Below are positions 21,053 through 32,442 of a DNA stretch of 64,000 nt, piece by piece. The stretch's first letter is position 1. Every line of letters starts with the position of its first letter. The notes under the pieces are model-generated. The model saw nothing but the letters and a program-made list of their open reading frames with translations, was not told the origin of the DNA and did not search any database. The DNA is taken from assembly GCA_019426215.1 (NCBI GenBank), contig CM033401.1:22945134-23009133 (forward strand). Reading direction: 5' to 3'. The DNA is from Buddleja alternifolia (Eukaryota > Streptophyta > Magnoliopsida > Lamiales > Scrophulariaceae). The position numbers and the translations under genes were made by a program.

Positions 21053-22510
21053 ATTGACCTATGGCTACATATCAATTGAGGGATGGCTACACATCAATTG
21101 ACGTATGGCTACATATCAATTGACGTATGTATATATATCAATTGACGTATGGCTACATATCAATTGATGTATGTATATATATCAATTGACGTATGGCTAC
21201 ATATCAATTGACGTGTATGGCTACATATGAATTGACGTATGGGACGTATGACTACATATCAATTGACGTATGTATATATATCAATTGGCGTATGGCTACA
21301 TATCAATTGACGTGTATGGCTACATATGAATTGACGTATGGCTACATATCAATTGATACGACTACAACTCAATTGACGTATGGTTACATATCATCTCACA
21401 TATGCTAACATACCAATTGACGTATGGCTAGATATCAATTGACGTATGGGTACATATCAATTGACGTATGTATACAACTCAATTGACGCATGGCTACATA
21501 TCAGTAGACGTATGCTAACATACCAATTGACGTATGGCTACATATCAATTGACCTATGGCTACATATCAATTGACGTATGGATACATATCAATTGACGTA
21601 TGTATACAACTCAATGACGTATGACTACATATCATTTGACGTATTTAACATATCAATTGATGTATGGCTACATATCAATTGATGTATGACTACATATCAA
21701 TTGACGTATGGATACATGTCAATTAACGTATGAATACATATCAATTGACGTATGTATACATACCAATTGACGTATGACTATATTTTAAATGACGTATAGA
21801 TTATGTTAAATGACGTATTGTTCATATAATAAAAAATGTACCATACAAATTATCCATAACATCATTAACATCAATCAAATAAATCAACTATTTAATTTAT
21901 CAACGTATAGGTACACTTAATATAACGTATTAATACATAATATTGACGTATGGTTGCAAGTCAATTGACTTATAATTTTCTAGAAATGACGTATGGTTGT
22001 CTATCAATTGACGTAATAATACATTTAATATGACGTATTAGTACATTCAAATTGACGTATGAATGCTATTTAATTGACGTATTATTGTATATCTATCGAC
22101 GTATAGGTACACTTAATAAGACGTATTAATACATAATATTGATGTATGGTTGCAAGTCAATTGACGTACTAGTTTTTGAAAATGACGTATGGGTGTCTAT
22201 CAATTGACGTAATAATACAGTTAATATGACGTATTAGTACATTTAAATTGACGCATGAATGCAAGTCAATTGACGTATTATTGTCTATCAATCGACGTAT
22301 AGGTACACTTAATATGACGTATTAGTACATAATATTGACATATTATTTTCTGGAAATGTCGTATGGTTGTCTATCAATTGACGTAAGAATACATTTAATA
22401 TGACGTATAGTATATTCAAATTGACGTATGAATGCTAGTCAATTGACGTATTATGCCTATCAATCGACGTATAGGTACACTTAATATGACGTATTAGTAC
22501 ATAATATTTA
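21053..22510 (-). repeat. 22-bp minisatellite, right arm (inverted)
   Basis: The same unit as in the left arm but reverse-complemented: ATTGACGTATGGCTACATAT plus CA. From about 21900 the array changes to a higher-order form of about 197 bp (GACGTATAGGTACACTTAAT at about 21903, 22099, 22297 and 22467). Units keep TTGACGTA at high density. Confidence 0.9.
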
Positions 22511-23410
22511 CTTATGAATGCATATTAAATTTAGCTTACATTTGACGGAAAAATTGTTTAGTTCTAGACATTTCTTGATAATGTGTCATACATTTTTAGA
22601 AAGCCCTATGTGTCTAATTTTAAAAGAAAAAAAATATTTTATTATTTCGAGCATTGTACAGTGCGTTATGGACATTTTCGTGAAGTCGCGCAAAACTGTC
22701 TATAAATTTCAACCTATGTTTGAAGAAAAAACTGTTTCATACTAGATGTTTTTTGATAATGTGTTATACATTTTTAGAAATTCCTATGTGTCTACTTTGA
22801 AATAAAAAAAAGTGTTTATGATTTCGAGCATCGTACAATGCGTTATGAACTTTCTCGTGAAGTCGCGCAAAACTGCCAATAAATCTTAGCTCACGTTTGT
22901 AGACAAAACTGCTTAATCCTAAACATATCTTGATAATGTGTCATACATATTAAGAACTCTCTATGTGTCTATTTTCAAAATAAAATAACGATTTATGATT
23001 TCGAGCATCCTACAACGCGTTATAGAATTTTCCGTAAGATTGCACAAAGCTATAGAAAATTTTTAGCTTACGTTTGAATAAAAAACTGTTTCATACTAGA
23101 TTGTTCTTGACAAGATTTTATACATGTTATGAAAGCCCTATGTGTCTAGTTTGAAATAAAAGAAACGGTTTTTGATTCCGAGCATTCTACAATGCGCTAT
23201 AAACTTTCTCGTGAAGTCGCGCAAAACTGTCATTAAATTTTAGCTTATGTTTGAAGCAAAAACTGTTTTATACCAGACGTTTCTTGATAATGTGACATAC
23301 TTATTTAGAAAACCCTATGTGTCTAATTTCAAAAGAAAAAAAAACGGTTTATGATTCCGAGCATGCTACAACGCGTTATAGAATTTCTCGTAAGATTGCG
23401 CAAAACTGTT
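22511..23410 (+). repeat. 178-bp tandem repeat, five copies
   Basis: The landmark GTCGCGCAAAACTG and its variants recur at about 22685, 22863, 23040, 23217 and 23396, a period of about 178 bp. Each unit has TTGATAATGTGTCATACAT, CCCTATGTGTCTA and GATTTCGAGCATC blocks. No frame stays open across units. Confidence 0.8.
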
Positions 23411-23845
23411 AAATATCAATTGAAAATACGTCGATTGTACACTAAATATACGTCGAACATGGTTTATGCATACGGCAGTTGCTGTTTGTATGAAATTCAA
23501 AAATAAAAATTGTAATTAGAACAGAGTCAATATGGATCTCGATTTGTTCCTTTCATCATGGAGAACAAAATGATATCACCTTTGAACAACTTCAATCGTC
23601 GGAAGAGTCTATGTAATCGGATTTGTGGTGAAGGGGAAAAGAAAAAAAGAGGAAAGAGTATTAGAGAGGGAGAAGAGAGAGGTGGAGAAGAAGGTGAATA
23701 AAAAAATAAATAAATGAGGGGAAAAATAAATAAATGAGTGAATCCAAAGTTGCATTATGAATTAGGGAGTTGAGAGTGTAGATTTATGGGTAGGGACTGA
23801 TTCATATATTTTATTAGGGATTGGGGATTTTTGATTAATTTTCCC

Positions 23846-24503
23846 ATAATTCAAAGCTAATATTCTATTTTACCTAGGAGGAAGATCACTCTTCAATCTT
23901 CTAAAAACCATGCTGAAAACAACTCCTTGATTTATGGCTTCAATGCAAACTTTGGCTACCAAGTACTCTAATGCCTGGATAGATACATAGTAGAAAAGTA
24001 CCCGTTCACTACGGCATTCTCCCTTATGACAATGATTAGGTAAGTTATTATTATATGTAGGGTATTGTTAGATGTAATTCTATTATTTTTAGAGACGTTG
24101 GGTATTGTTAGATGTACTTCTATTATTTAACATTATTATAACCTTATTATTAAAAATTCAACAGTTTTGTATGTTTAAATTTTTGTTATAATAATTATTA
24201 AACATTATTATAACCTTATTTAATAGAAGGTTATAATAATAGAAGGTTATTTTTAACATTGTTGATGTGTGCAGGGTCTGAAAGATAGTATTGCCACTGC
24301 TTGTGCTCCTCATCCGAGCCAAGTAGCTGACTTATAGATGTACTTACTCTTTAGTGCACATAATAATTCTTATCGATCTACTTACTTTTGAGTAGTTGTC
24401 TTATCTACGTACTTATTTACTAACTAATTTGGATAGCTCCTTGGTGAAATGTCCATTATTTCTGTAGGACTTTTATACATAGGTGATTTGCCCATTTATT
24501 TCT
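23846..24503. repeat. Third copy of the palindrome arm
   Basis: It starts ATAATTCAAAGCTAATATTC and follows the left arm of 16724-17412 almost base for base up to GCCCATTTATTTCT. It keeps the splice-like ATTAG/GTAAGTT (24039/24040) and TGTGCAG/GGTCTGAAAG (24274/24275) signals. A peptide-like reading after the second signal ends with TAG at 24335, but the two sides do not join in one open frame. I therefore do not call a gene; a degraded host-gene fragment is possible. Confidence 0.8.
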
Positions 24504-25535
24504 TAGTATTCGTCTACATTGGTGATGTGTTTGATTTTTGTGGGTGAATGTGATGATACACTGTTTTGTTGCCCATTTATATCATTCATATATTGTCTCT
24601 CTTCCAATTTCCATTTTACATATTGTATATTTCATTTCTTGTGTACCCACCACAAGAAAAGATATAATTGTTCAATAAAAAGCTGCGAAAAATAAGCCCA
24701 ATACTAACATACGTGAATTATGCACATAGAACGATTGTAATCATGCTACGCCATTAATATGATATCCCAATCATCCGTCATTTACATAAAATACTCGTAC
24801 ACACGAAATGTGCATATAAGAAAGACCCCCCCTCCCGATCATCCATCATTTTCGCTCCAACGTTACTGATTTGTATACACGAAATGTGCAAATTGAATAA
24901 TCATAATCATGCCACACTATTAAAATATGATATCTCGTTTTTTAGTTTGCATTATCCTCGCCATTTATTGTGAATACTCCAGTATAGTTAAAGAATTTCC
25001 ATGATCCCCTCGAATTCCAACCATGATTCCTCCTGACGAACTGTGCACATTGGAGAATCATAATCATGCCACATCGTCTCAATATGATATCTCGTTAATT
25101 ATTCTCTTGACATTATCCTCACTATTTATTGTGAAAACTCCTTCATAGGTAAATTTTTTCCATGATCCCCCAAACACCAACCAAGAACACATTATTCGCA
25201 TTATATATCTTCACCATTTATTGTGAAAACTCCTGTGTAGGTAAGAATTTTTCCATGGGTAAATTTTTCCATGATTACCCCAAGCGCCAACCAATAACGC
25301 ACTCCCCTCTACACGACGCCCATGCAACTCACATGCAAATAAATTTACATATATACATATATATGTGTGTGTAAATGAAATAAGAAAGAAGATAGGTTTT
25401 CTATACCATTAAGACTAATATCATTTCTTGTGTATGTAACTATCTCTATGCTTAACAACGGTCCTCAAGGAGCTATCCATATTCACTACATTTCTCTTTT
25501 GTTTATTCTAACACATCTGCCCCGCCCCACCATCA
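24504..25535. other. Intergenic DNA with a degenerate 130-150 bp repeat
   Basis: A unit containing ATCATAATCATGCCAC, AATATGATATCTCGTT, TTTATTGTGAA, ACTCC and TTTCCATGATCCCC recurs at about 24885-25010, 25045-25170 and, partially, 24740-24850 and 25195-25285. No gene is visible. A short AC/TA-rich tract is at 25350-25372. Confidence 0.5.
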
Positions 25536-28256
25536 TCAAGGCAAAATTCTATTACCCTGCAGCACAATCCTCTTAAGCTCATCGGCGATCTCCTGAAACG
25601 ATCCCGGTTTTTTAATCACACCGTTCATTCCAATCTGCAAACATCTATCCCTCGTATCTCCATCGTTGCTTGCAGACAAACCAATCATCAATGGCCAGCT
25701 TCTGCTTCTAAACTTTCTAATTCTAACAGCAACTTCGAACCCGTTCAAATCATGCAAGTGAAGATCAAGAAGCACGATTTGGTACAAAGATTTGACGGGA
25801 CCCACAGCAGTAAGACATTCATGTCCCGATGAAACAGAAGAAACGATGCATCCAAGCTTCTCGAGTAGTTTCTGAGTAACAGCTCTACATCATCAGCGTC
25901 CACTAGGAGAACTTTTAGATATCTGAGAAGTGAGTTTGAGAAATGCACTTGATCTGAAGAAGATTCGCCGTGTTCTGTTAGAAAGGCGGACCCGATTTGA
26001 AACCGCATGATAAGAGCCATGCTTTGATCGAAACCCTTGGGGTTCGTTACGACCCATATGTATCCTTGCATTAACTGCCCATTAACAATGACAAAATGTG
26101 TTAAAACAATTGTTATGTGATTAGTTTGGTTGAACTCAATTCGTGTAAGAATTTCTCAAAAAAGCTGCAATAATAAAGACCCATTACTTCAAAAGGACTA
26201 CAGGCAAGAGGGGAAATTTCTTATATGCACTCGGTGTTTGAGACACCAGACAGTACAAATTATGCCACATCAATGCATAGTATATGTCAATGCTGATGTG
26301 GCAACTCGTTTGTGCTTAACACCGGGTCTATAGAAAAACATTCCTGCGCGAGAGCCACATCAAAATTTACTTTTGAACTTTAAGATAAAGACGAAACCTA
26401 TTTTATCGCATTTAAAAGGCATCATCATATTAATCTGTCAAAAATAGAACGATCATAAATCGGAATCATAACGGGAAAACAACAGATGAGACAAAGTTTC
26501 CCAAATGATAAACTGCAGATGTACCTGAACGAGCTTTCTACATGCATTAAAGCTCATGCATTCCTCAACTTCACTATAGTACCTCTCGCCACCATATGGA
26601 ATTACGGGTTGAATTTGAGTTTTACCGTTATGGTAAATCCTGACCTCAAGCTTGATATAAAAATATCCACCCGACGAATTCAATCTCTGGTGGGCCCATC
26701 TTTGATTGTTCCATCCCTTACTCGCACTGGCTGAATATAATCGCAGAGTACTACAGCCTCCTCCTTTGCTTCCATACAAGAGATTGCCAACCATATGCAG
26801 AATTACCTAAAATACCCTACGTATGTCGATCATGACATGATTTGGCAAGGACGTATCGACGTCAATCATGAAATCATAACCCCAATAAGCATAAAGGCAC
26901 TTGGAGAGGCAAACCGCTTCTTTTATCATAGAATGCAATTGAAAAGGCCTTATTTCAAGAGAGAACCTTCCATTATCTTTCCCGGAAGTTTCCATTATGT
27001 CGGTTATAAAGGTCGAAAGAACGTTACTAGACTTAACCATGGTATCAACAAGAAGACTTTGCTCGTCACTTAACTTTTCATCCTGCAAAATCGATAAAAG
27101 CCCGAGAATTTAGTGCATGGGCATTCTCAACCCATTACTCATCACGGTCTGAAACTTATCCCAGGCTTGACTCGCCATTAATGCATCCTGTTTCGCTTGT
27201 TCTAGGGCCCGGTTTTGTTCCACCAATTTTTCCCTCATAAGTTGAGATTCTTCGAGCACCGAAGCATGGAAAAGAGCCACAGCAACTTGGTCAACAACCA
27301 CTTCTACAATATCGAGCTCTTGATGACTCCAAGATCGATACTGACTATTCAGAAGAACCAAAACGAGAATCGCGTAGCACGAGTGGACCATTTCGGGGGT
27401 ACCGCCTTTGAAATTAAAAACCCTGAGCATCGGCATCCTAATTGCAGCCATGGCCCCGGGCTCACTGGTTCCTCCACTACTAGCAATAGCAAGGGCCAAC
27501 TCGGAATCAAGAATCTTCACTCCATCATTTTCCTTAATCTCTCTTACATCAGGATCACTTCTTGGGATAGGCAACACATTTGAGAAGCTTCTTCCTTTCA
27601 ATTCATGAGTTAGGTTCATTTTCGCTTTCTCGGCATTTGGCATCCAAACCGCACAATTCTACAAATCTAGTGTCTTTGATAGCTCGACCAAAGTTGGGTA
27701 GAGTATCGTATGCCGATCAAGGGACTTTCGAATCTCTTGCGTTAGCATCCTAACATGCCAACCAACTTCTTTCTGTTTCTTTATAATTCCAACTTCCCGG
27801 TCAAGATCCCAGGTCTTTTTCCTCAACATTCTCTCACCTTCACTTGAACAATAAAGGAATGAGAGTGAGAAGGGTTATAGCGGTGGCGAAAGAAACTTAC
27901 GCTGTTAGGAATTTGAAAATGGTGAGCGCTAACATTAGCTGAAACGGATAGGGCCCGTAAGTTAAACCGTTTAACAAATGAGGCATTCCACAGAGGACGA
28001 TGAACGCTATGAACTGAAAAAGCACCCATTTGAACGGAATATTCGTACAACTAAGAAAGTAGAGTAGCTCAATCGGGATAGAAAAGTATGCCACTGCAAT
28101 CAGGAAATCGCCAACTATTTGGCACTCGAGAATATTATCAATGCTCCAAAATCCACCCTCCTCATCACAATTACAACGAGGAAACTCGTTTTCAGCAGCA
28201 GATACCGAAAGGAAGATCGATAAAATCAAGAACAAAGTTGCTAATCCCTATAACAT
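25536..28256 (-). pseudogene. Ethylene receptor pseudogene, subfamily II (ETR2/EIN4-like)
   Basis: Read from ATG 28256 to stop 25536, the order is signal or hydrophobic leader, three membrane helices, GAF domain, histidine-kinase-like domain and receiver. The copper site is kept ([10 protein letters not shown], with the Cys and His of the ethylene-binding helix), as are the N-terminal PRCNCDEEG cysteines. The GAF region reads CAVWMPNAEKAKMNLTHELK; the kinase region DEKLSDEQSLLVDTMVKSSN; the receiver SLYQIVLLDLHLHDLNGFEV with its phospho-acceptor Asp. One intron remains (26075-26524, donor CAG/GTAC, acceptor GGGCAG/TT), so it is a duplicated rather than a retro-copied gene. In-frame stops lie at 28248-28250, 27897-27899, 27659-27661, 27110-27112 and 26807-26809, with frameshifts near 27845 and 25882. 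It cannot make a full receptor. In live form it would be an ER-membrane ethylene receptor repressing the pathway via CTR1. Confidence 0.92.
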
Positions 28257-29429
28257 TGCATCATCCACTCTATTAATTCTTCAATCCATTTTTTCGGGTT
28301 TTCGGTGTATCTTATTTAGCTTCCCAATGCAGTTCATCTTCACATAAAACCCCCAATGGAGTTCATCTTAACATATGTACATTTGACATTTTTTCTTAGA
28401 CAGAAATTTAAAAAATAAAATAAGATCAATATGAATTATAATATCCAAACTCAGACAGAAAAGGATCTGACCCGCCAACTAGCCAAAACCTTACAAAGAT
28501 TCTGATCATAATATTCAAATTCTGCTTTTATACATTTGTAATTAAATTGTTACAGAACTAATCACATACAGAATTTCCACTGTAGTAATTAAATTAAATA
28601 CATGAATTCACCAAAACATATAATTTAACACAAACAATTAAACAAATAGGACCCCTTTAAACAAAAAATCAAGTGAAATTGAAAAATAAATAAAAAAAAG
28701 GGAATAAATAAATAAAAGGAAAATTACCTGACAGAACGCAGACCCTTTAATCTTCAGATCTTAATATATCTGCATTTCATGCAATCAAATTTAGTCCATT
28801 AATTATTTGTGTATTTTCTTTATTTTCATTCATTTCATTCCTACAATCCGAGTAAAATTTCAAAAACGTTTCTTAGAGCGAGAGAGTGTACAAATTGGAA
28901 TATATATCTACATAGAGAGAAATGAGACATATATATACCATATACATATATATATATATATTTGCAGGCGCTGTTGTTTTGTAATGTTGAACGCAGGTGA
29001 AGAAGAATTTGAACAACAAGAAGAAGAAACAAAGTGAGAATTAATTGTATGTATGTATTGTGGGAAATTCCAGCCGCTCACTGCTCGATCAAATTTATAA
29101 AATAACTTACCAATTATATAATTATATGGCAAGTATAATACACTCTTTTTTTGAGGAGAAATACACTTAGGTGTGGTTAAGCGGATCTAGATAAGAATTT
29201 TCCATATATTGTATGTATTTTATTAGTGAGAGAGAGAAAATCCAAACGGTATGGATGGGTGGGGCCCGATGGGGATGGTTGCAAATACAGTCCTAAATTG
29301 CACAAGGCCTTGCATTGAATGTCCCTATGGGACCCATTAGATGGAAAGTACACAAATACCCTTACTAAGGCATGGAAATAAAACAAAAGAAAAATTCAGC
29401 ACTTGTGAAATTTCTATTATACCCTTACT
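28257..29429. other. Upstream region of the receptor pseudogene and intergenic DNA
   Basis: AT-rich. On the minus strand a GTCAG/GTAATTTTCC donor-like site at about 28727 could belong to a 5'-UTR intron of the receptor copy, as intron-bearing leaders occur in this family, but I cannot confirm it. A TA-rich tract is at 28929-28962. Nothing else is recognisable. Confidence 0.4.
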
Positions 29430-29610
29430 GAAATATGTAATTTTTATCACACCGGTATACTCTTGTGTTTTTCAATTGTTTATTGCCTCAAACTATAATC
29501 TAAATATATAAAACATGTCATTTTTATTAGTTTCGCTATGGTTTTGTAGTATTCTATGTCACCTAATTCAATCGTTTTTATTAGTTTCAATGATTTTCGC
29601 CTTTTGAGTT
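29430..29610 (-). repeat. Single copy of the ACCGGTATA dispersed repeat, opposite orientation to the 33-34 kb array
   Basis: Reading plus, it has ATCACACCGGTATACTCTTG, then TGCCTCAAACTATAATCTA, ATATATAAAACATGTCATTT and ATTAGTTTC. The same order of blocks appears reverse-complemented in the array at 33030-34640 (for example 34440-34540). A related partial copy is at 31240-31450. Confidence 0.65.
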
Positions 29611-30329
29611 TCAGTTTGGGTTTAGGGGTTAGTGTTTATATACATATCTTTTCAATTAAGTTAAGTGCTTTAGTATTATTTTATTTCATCTAATTATAGG
29701 TCGATTTATGATGGATCAATATGTGTTGATCCGAAGTAAGTGAAGGTGTGCAATATTGTAACTAACTATATCTTATCAACTTCATGTGTCATATAGTAAT
29801 CATATTAGTTGATTTGGACTTCTTAATGTTTGTGCTATAAATACAAGTCCCAACGTTTTTATTTTCAATTACTACTATATGAAAATTCAATATGACTCCA
29901 GTTATTGGTATGAATGATTCTTGTGATCTAAACCATTCTTGTGATCTACCTAGATGACTATGATACTCCACTTACCCGATAAATTTCCATTCGTATAAGC
30001 ATATGTGATCTAAACCATAAACATATCATTTCAATTAAGTAAATATTATAAAGTGATTTTTATGTCAACCAATCATATATTGATTCGTTAAGGATTATTC
30101 CCTACATTTCATTCAAACATGGCCATTATACTGCCTATACCGGATACATATATCCCTCCGGTATATGACTTCCCGCTCATTTTTTCATTTTCATTTTTGA
30201 CCGCCAAATATTCAAAATCCCATTACACACGACTTACCGCCCATCTTTTCATTTTCATTTTTTTAACAATCCAAAAACTATATTCCCGCCTTTCCTTTCT
30301 CCCATTACTTTTCATTTTCTCCCCTTTCA
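29611..30329. other. Intergenic DNA upstream of the 30507 gene
   Basis: No gene seen. The last 200 bp (ACCGGATACATATATCCCTCCGGTATATGA at 30138-30167, then C/T-rich text) may be promoter sequence for the plus-strand gene. Confidence 0.4.
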
Positions 30330-30500
30330 TTTCACCATTATTCACCAATTGATTATCAGCAGCCTTCCCTTCTCCCATTACTCACCAAATTCAATCAGCA
30401 GCTTCCCTTCTCCCATTATTCATCAAATTCAATCACCAGCTGCATATTTTCAGTTTCCCCCCTTTCATTTCACAATTATTCACCAAATTCAATTGAAATA
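30330..30500 (+). repeat. Short tandem repeats in the putative 5' leader
   Basis: A unit of about 35-45 bp built from CTTCCCTTCTCCCATTA, TTCACCAAATTCAAT and CAGCAGC recurs four times up to six bases before the ATG at 30507. Its pyrimidine-rich nature resembles a transcribed leader. Confidence 0.65.
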
Positions 30501-30506
30501 CACAGG

Positions 30507-31203
30507 ATGACTCTTTGTGGAGAAGTTGGTTGTTGCGCGACGACTATCTGTGAAAAACCAGAGTGCGAATCGTGCTTTTTCAGAACGAAACTAAAGTCCG
30601 AGGTGACTGAATTATTAGCCGCTATCGTGTTCTCAGTGACGGGGGCGGAGTCTATTAGGACATTGCTATATGAAAAACAAGCTAATTGCATTTTAGTGCA
30701 ACATAATATTGCCATGAATGTTGTGTATAACCACGCAATTAACCGTGTCGATGCTCGTCGTAGGTATGGGTTGAGTATTGTATTGTATTGAGTATTGTAT
30801 CCAATTTTCATGTAATAAACTGAGGGTAATGTGCAGGGATTTACCTACTGGAAAATTGATTGGTAACCATCCCGTGTTTACCAGAGTTGAGACTCCCCCC
30901 AAAAATCCAAACTCAGATGGGCACAAGGAGACAATTGTAGCAGCCGATGATTCTTGCTTCTACTTCGACTTTAGACAGAATGTTAAAAAGTTAATAAAAA
31001 TGATGTTGGATGATGAGCATATTATAAAGGTCATTGAGGAACACAACAATATTGACCTCTTGCATATTATTAGAAATGAGATATGGCGTGAAGCTAGTGA
31101 AGCACTGAAGCGAGGAGTTAGCGATGATTTCGAAGAATGTTTTGCATCCACCAATTCTGACAGCGAGGATGAGGCATTTGGTGTGGAGTGTGACCGCATT
31201 TAA
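30507..31203 (+). CDS. Two-exon gene of unknown function (207 residues)
   Basis: Exon 1 is 30507-30763 and exon 2 is 30837-31203. The 73-bp intron has a TAG/GTATGG donor and an ATGTGCAG/GG acceptor, and splicing restores one frame (VDARR-R-DLPTGKLIGN). The protein starts MTLCGEVGCCATTICEKPEC with six Cys in the first 23 residues, a CxxxC-type cluster that could bind metal. The middle part is mixed helical and the end is acidic (DDFEECFASTNSDSEDEAFG). I do not recognise the family. The open frame, intron and leader suggest a real gene. It shares its block of repeats with the F-box and Ulp1 genes, so it may be transposon cargo or a transposon protein. Confidence 0.6.
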
Positions 31204-31239
31204 GGCGGAAGGTATATGTAGTTTAAATTCTTAATTTAG

Positions 31240-31450
31240 TGTAACCGGATATTTATCATATATAAAACATGTAATATTTGTCAATTATCTTAAGCGTTTT
31301 TGTGAGCGTCTGGTTGAGATTAAATTGATTGTACTTGTAAATCATTTTCACCTGAATTAGTGAAGCGTCTGCTTTGAGTATGCCCATTATATCGGTTAAC
31401 CGGATATTTATTATACCGGTATAAGCTTTGGTTTCTCTAATTGCCTCAAA
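31240..31450 (-). repeat. Dispersed ACCGGTATAAGC repeat, partial copies
   Basis: Contains AACCGGATATTTATCATATA at 31243 and AACCGGATATTTATTATACC then GGTATAAGCTTTGGT at 31399-31433, followed by TTGCCTCAAAC. These are the blocks of the array at 33030-34640 in reverse orientation. Confidence 0.65.
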
Positions 31451-31749
31451 CCGTGTCTAACTTCAGATTAAATTCATATAGATTAGAATCAATTAAAACT
31501 AGATTTCATAACAATACTTTAGCAAAACATAGGGAACAGCGTAAACAAAAATATCAAAACTAACAAAAATTTTGACAACCTCTCGAAGTAGTCGCTTTGT
31601 CGAGCAACTTGCTCCGATGTAAATTCGATCACGGTGTACTATCCACTGTAAAGAACGAGGAAACGGCCCCAAAACCGATAAATGCCCCGGACCTTGTTGG
31701 TCTTGTCTCAGTAAGATAACAAGGACATGTACCTCAAGGAAGTGTACTT
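31451..31749. other. Space between the convergent genes
   Basis: No gene seen. Probably 3' ends of the two convergent genes. Confidence 0.4.
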
Positions 31750-32442
31750 TTATATTGACATTTCCTTGGGCCGGTTGAATGCCATCTTGAATGTTTTTAA
31801 AAATGGCAAATATGCCTCAAATTCAGTTAGCCCTCTAAAATCACAGTTCAATAACTGCAATTTATTCAACTCGGGACACCATTTCCCAAGTCGGGAAGAA
31901 AATGTGTTATCAAATAGTACAACGTGCTTCAATATGAGTGTTTTTAAATTTGGTAAATTATATCTATCGTCCCACCTAACAATGTAGTTCGGTGGATATA
32001 ATTTTAACTGAACTAGAGTTTGTGACAAAAATAGGCCGTTGGGGAGTGAAGTGGACAATCGGCCAACTAATTTCAGTTTTCGAACAACATGATCTACTCC
32101 AAACGCCACCCACTCTTGTCTTATCCGATTCAATGGAGGTACCTCCGCCCCCATGGGTAATTCGAAGCTCAAGCTTTCAACCACACGTTCATTATGTTGA
32201 ATTAAAGTGTGATTAACAAAATGAATAAAATCTAAATCATCATAACCCCTTTGTTCGAAACAGTTCATATCGAACAAAAAAGTGGGAATGGAATACCAAC
32301 AATGCTGAAAATACTTTGATAAAAGACCCAATTGGGATGCCTCCACAATGCATGCATCCCTTGATAATCTTTCCATAACATCAAAAATTATATCCTCACA
32401 AAGGAAGCTTAGCTCGCAATCAGATATTGTACCTTGTTGCAT
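31750..32442 (-). CDS. F-box/LRR-like protein (230 residues)
   Basis: The frame opens at ATG 32442 and is uninterrupted. An F-box-like segment occupies about residues 14-55 (CEDIIFDVMERLSRDACIVE, then LGLLSKYFQHCWYSIPTFLF). Leucine-rich repeat-like text follows, with VVRKLKLVGRLSTSLPNGLF, LVQLKLYPPNYIV and LPNLKTLILKHVVL. This is the layout of plant F-box/RNI or FBD-type proteins, in which the F-box docks on SKP1 in an SCF ubiquitin ligase and the LRRs bind the substrate. The usual 'LP' of the F-box start is degenerate, and the protein is shorter than most of the family (typically 350-480), lacking the C-terminal repeats or FBD. It may be truncated or a transposon-carried copy. Confidence 0.68.
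   Translation of the reverse strand: MQQGTISDCELSFLCEDIIFDVMERLSRDACIVEASQLGLLSKYFQHCWYSIPTFLFDMNCFEQRGYDDLDFIHFVNHTLIQHNERVVESLSFELPMGAEVPPLNRIRQEWVAFGVDHVVRKLKLVGRLSTSLPNGLFLSQTLVQLKLYPPNYIVRWDDRYNLPNLKTLILKHVVLFDNTFSSRLGKWCPELNKLQLLNCDFRGLTEFEAYLPFLKTFKMAFNRPKEMSI

Larger units (their letters stand above)
18061..23845. mobile_element. Candidate composite inverted-repeat element carrying a PPR fragment and minisatellite arms
   Basis: The two ends of this interval resemble each other in inverse orientation. The left has ATATTTTAGGATCAGTCCCC then ATAAATTTAAAGTCTGCACTCCCTA; the right end, read on the minus strand, has ATATATGAATCAGTCCCT then ATAAATCTACACTCTCAACTCCCTA. Between these lie a broken PPR gene fragment, two opposed minisatellite arms and a 178-bp tandem repeat. 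It is flanked on both sides by inverted copies of the 16724-17412 arm. No transposase and no clean TSD is visible, so the boundaries and the transposon reading are inference. Confidence 0.45.

Noticed and set aside
19018..22510. CRISPR-like array of regularly spaced short repeats
   Set aside because: The whole unit is conserved with no unique spacers, the array is mirrored, and the sequence is a plant nuclear genome. It is a minisatellite.
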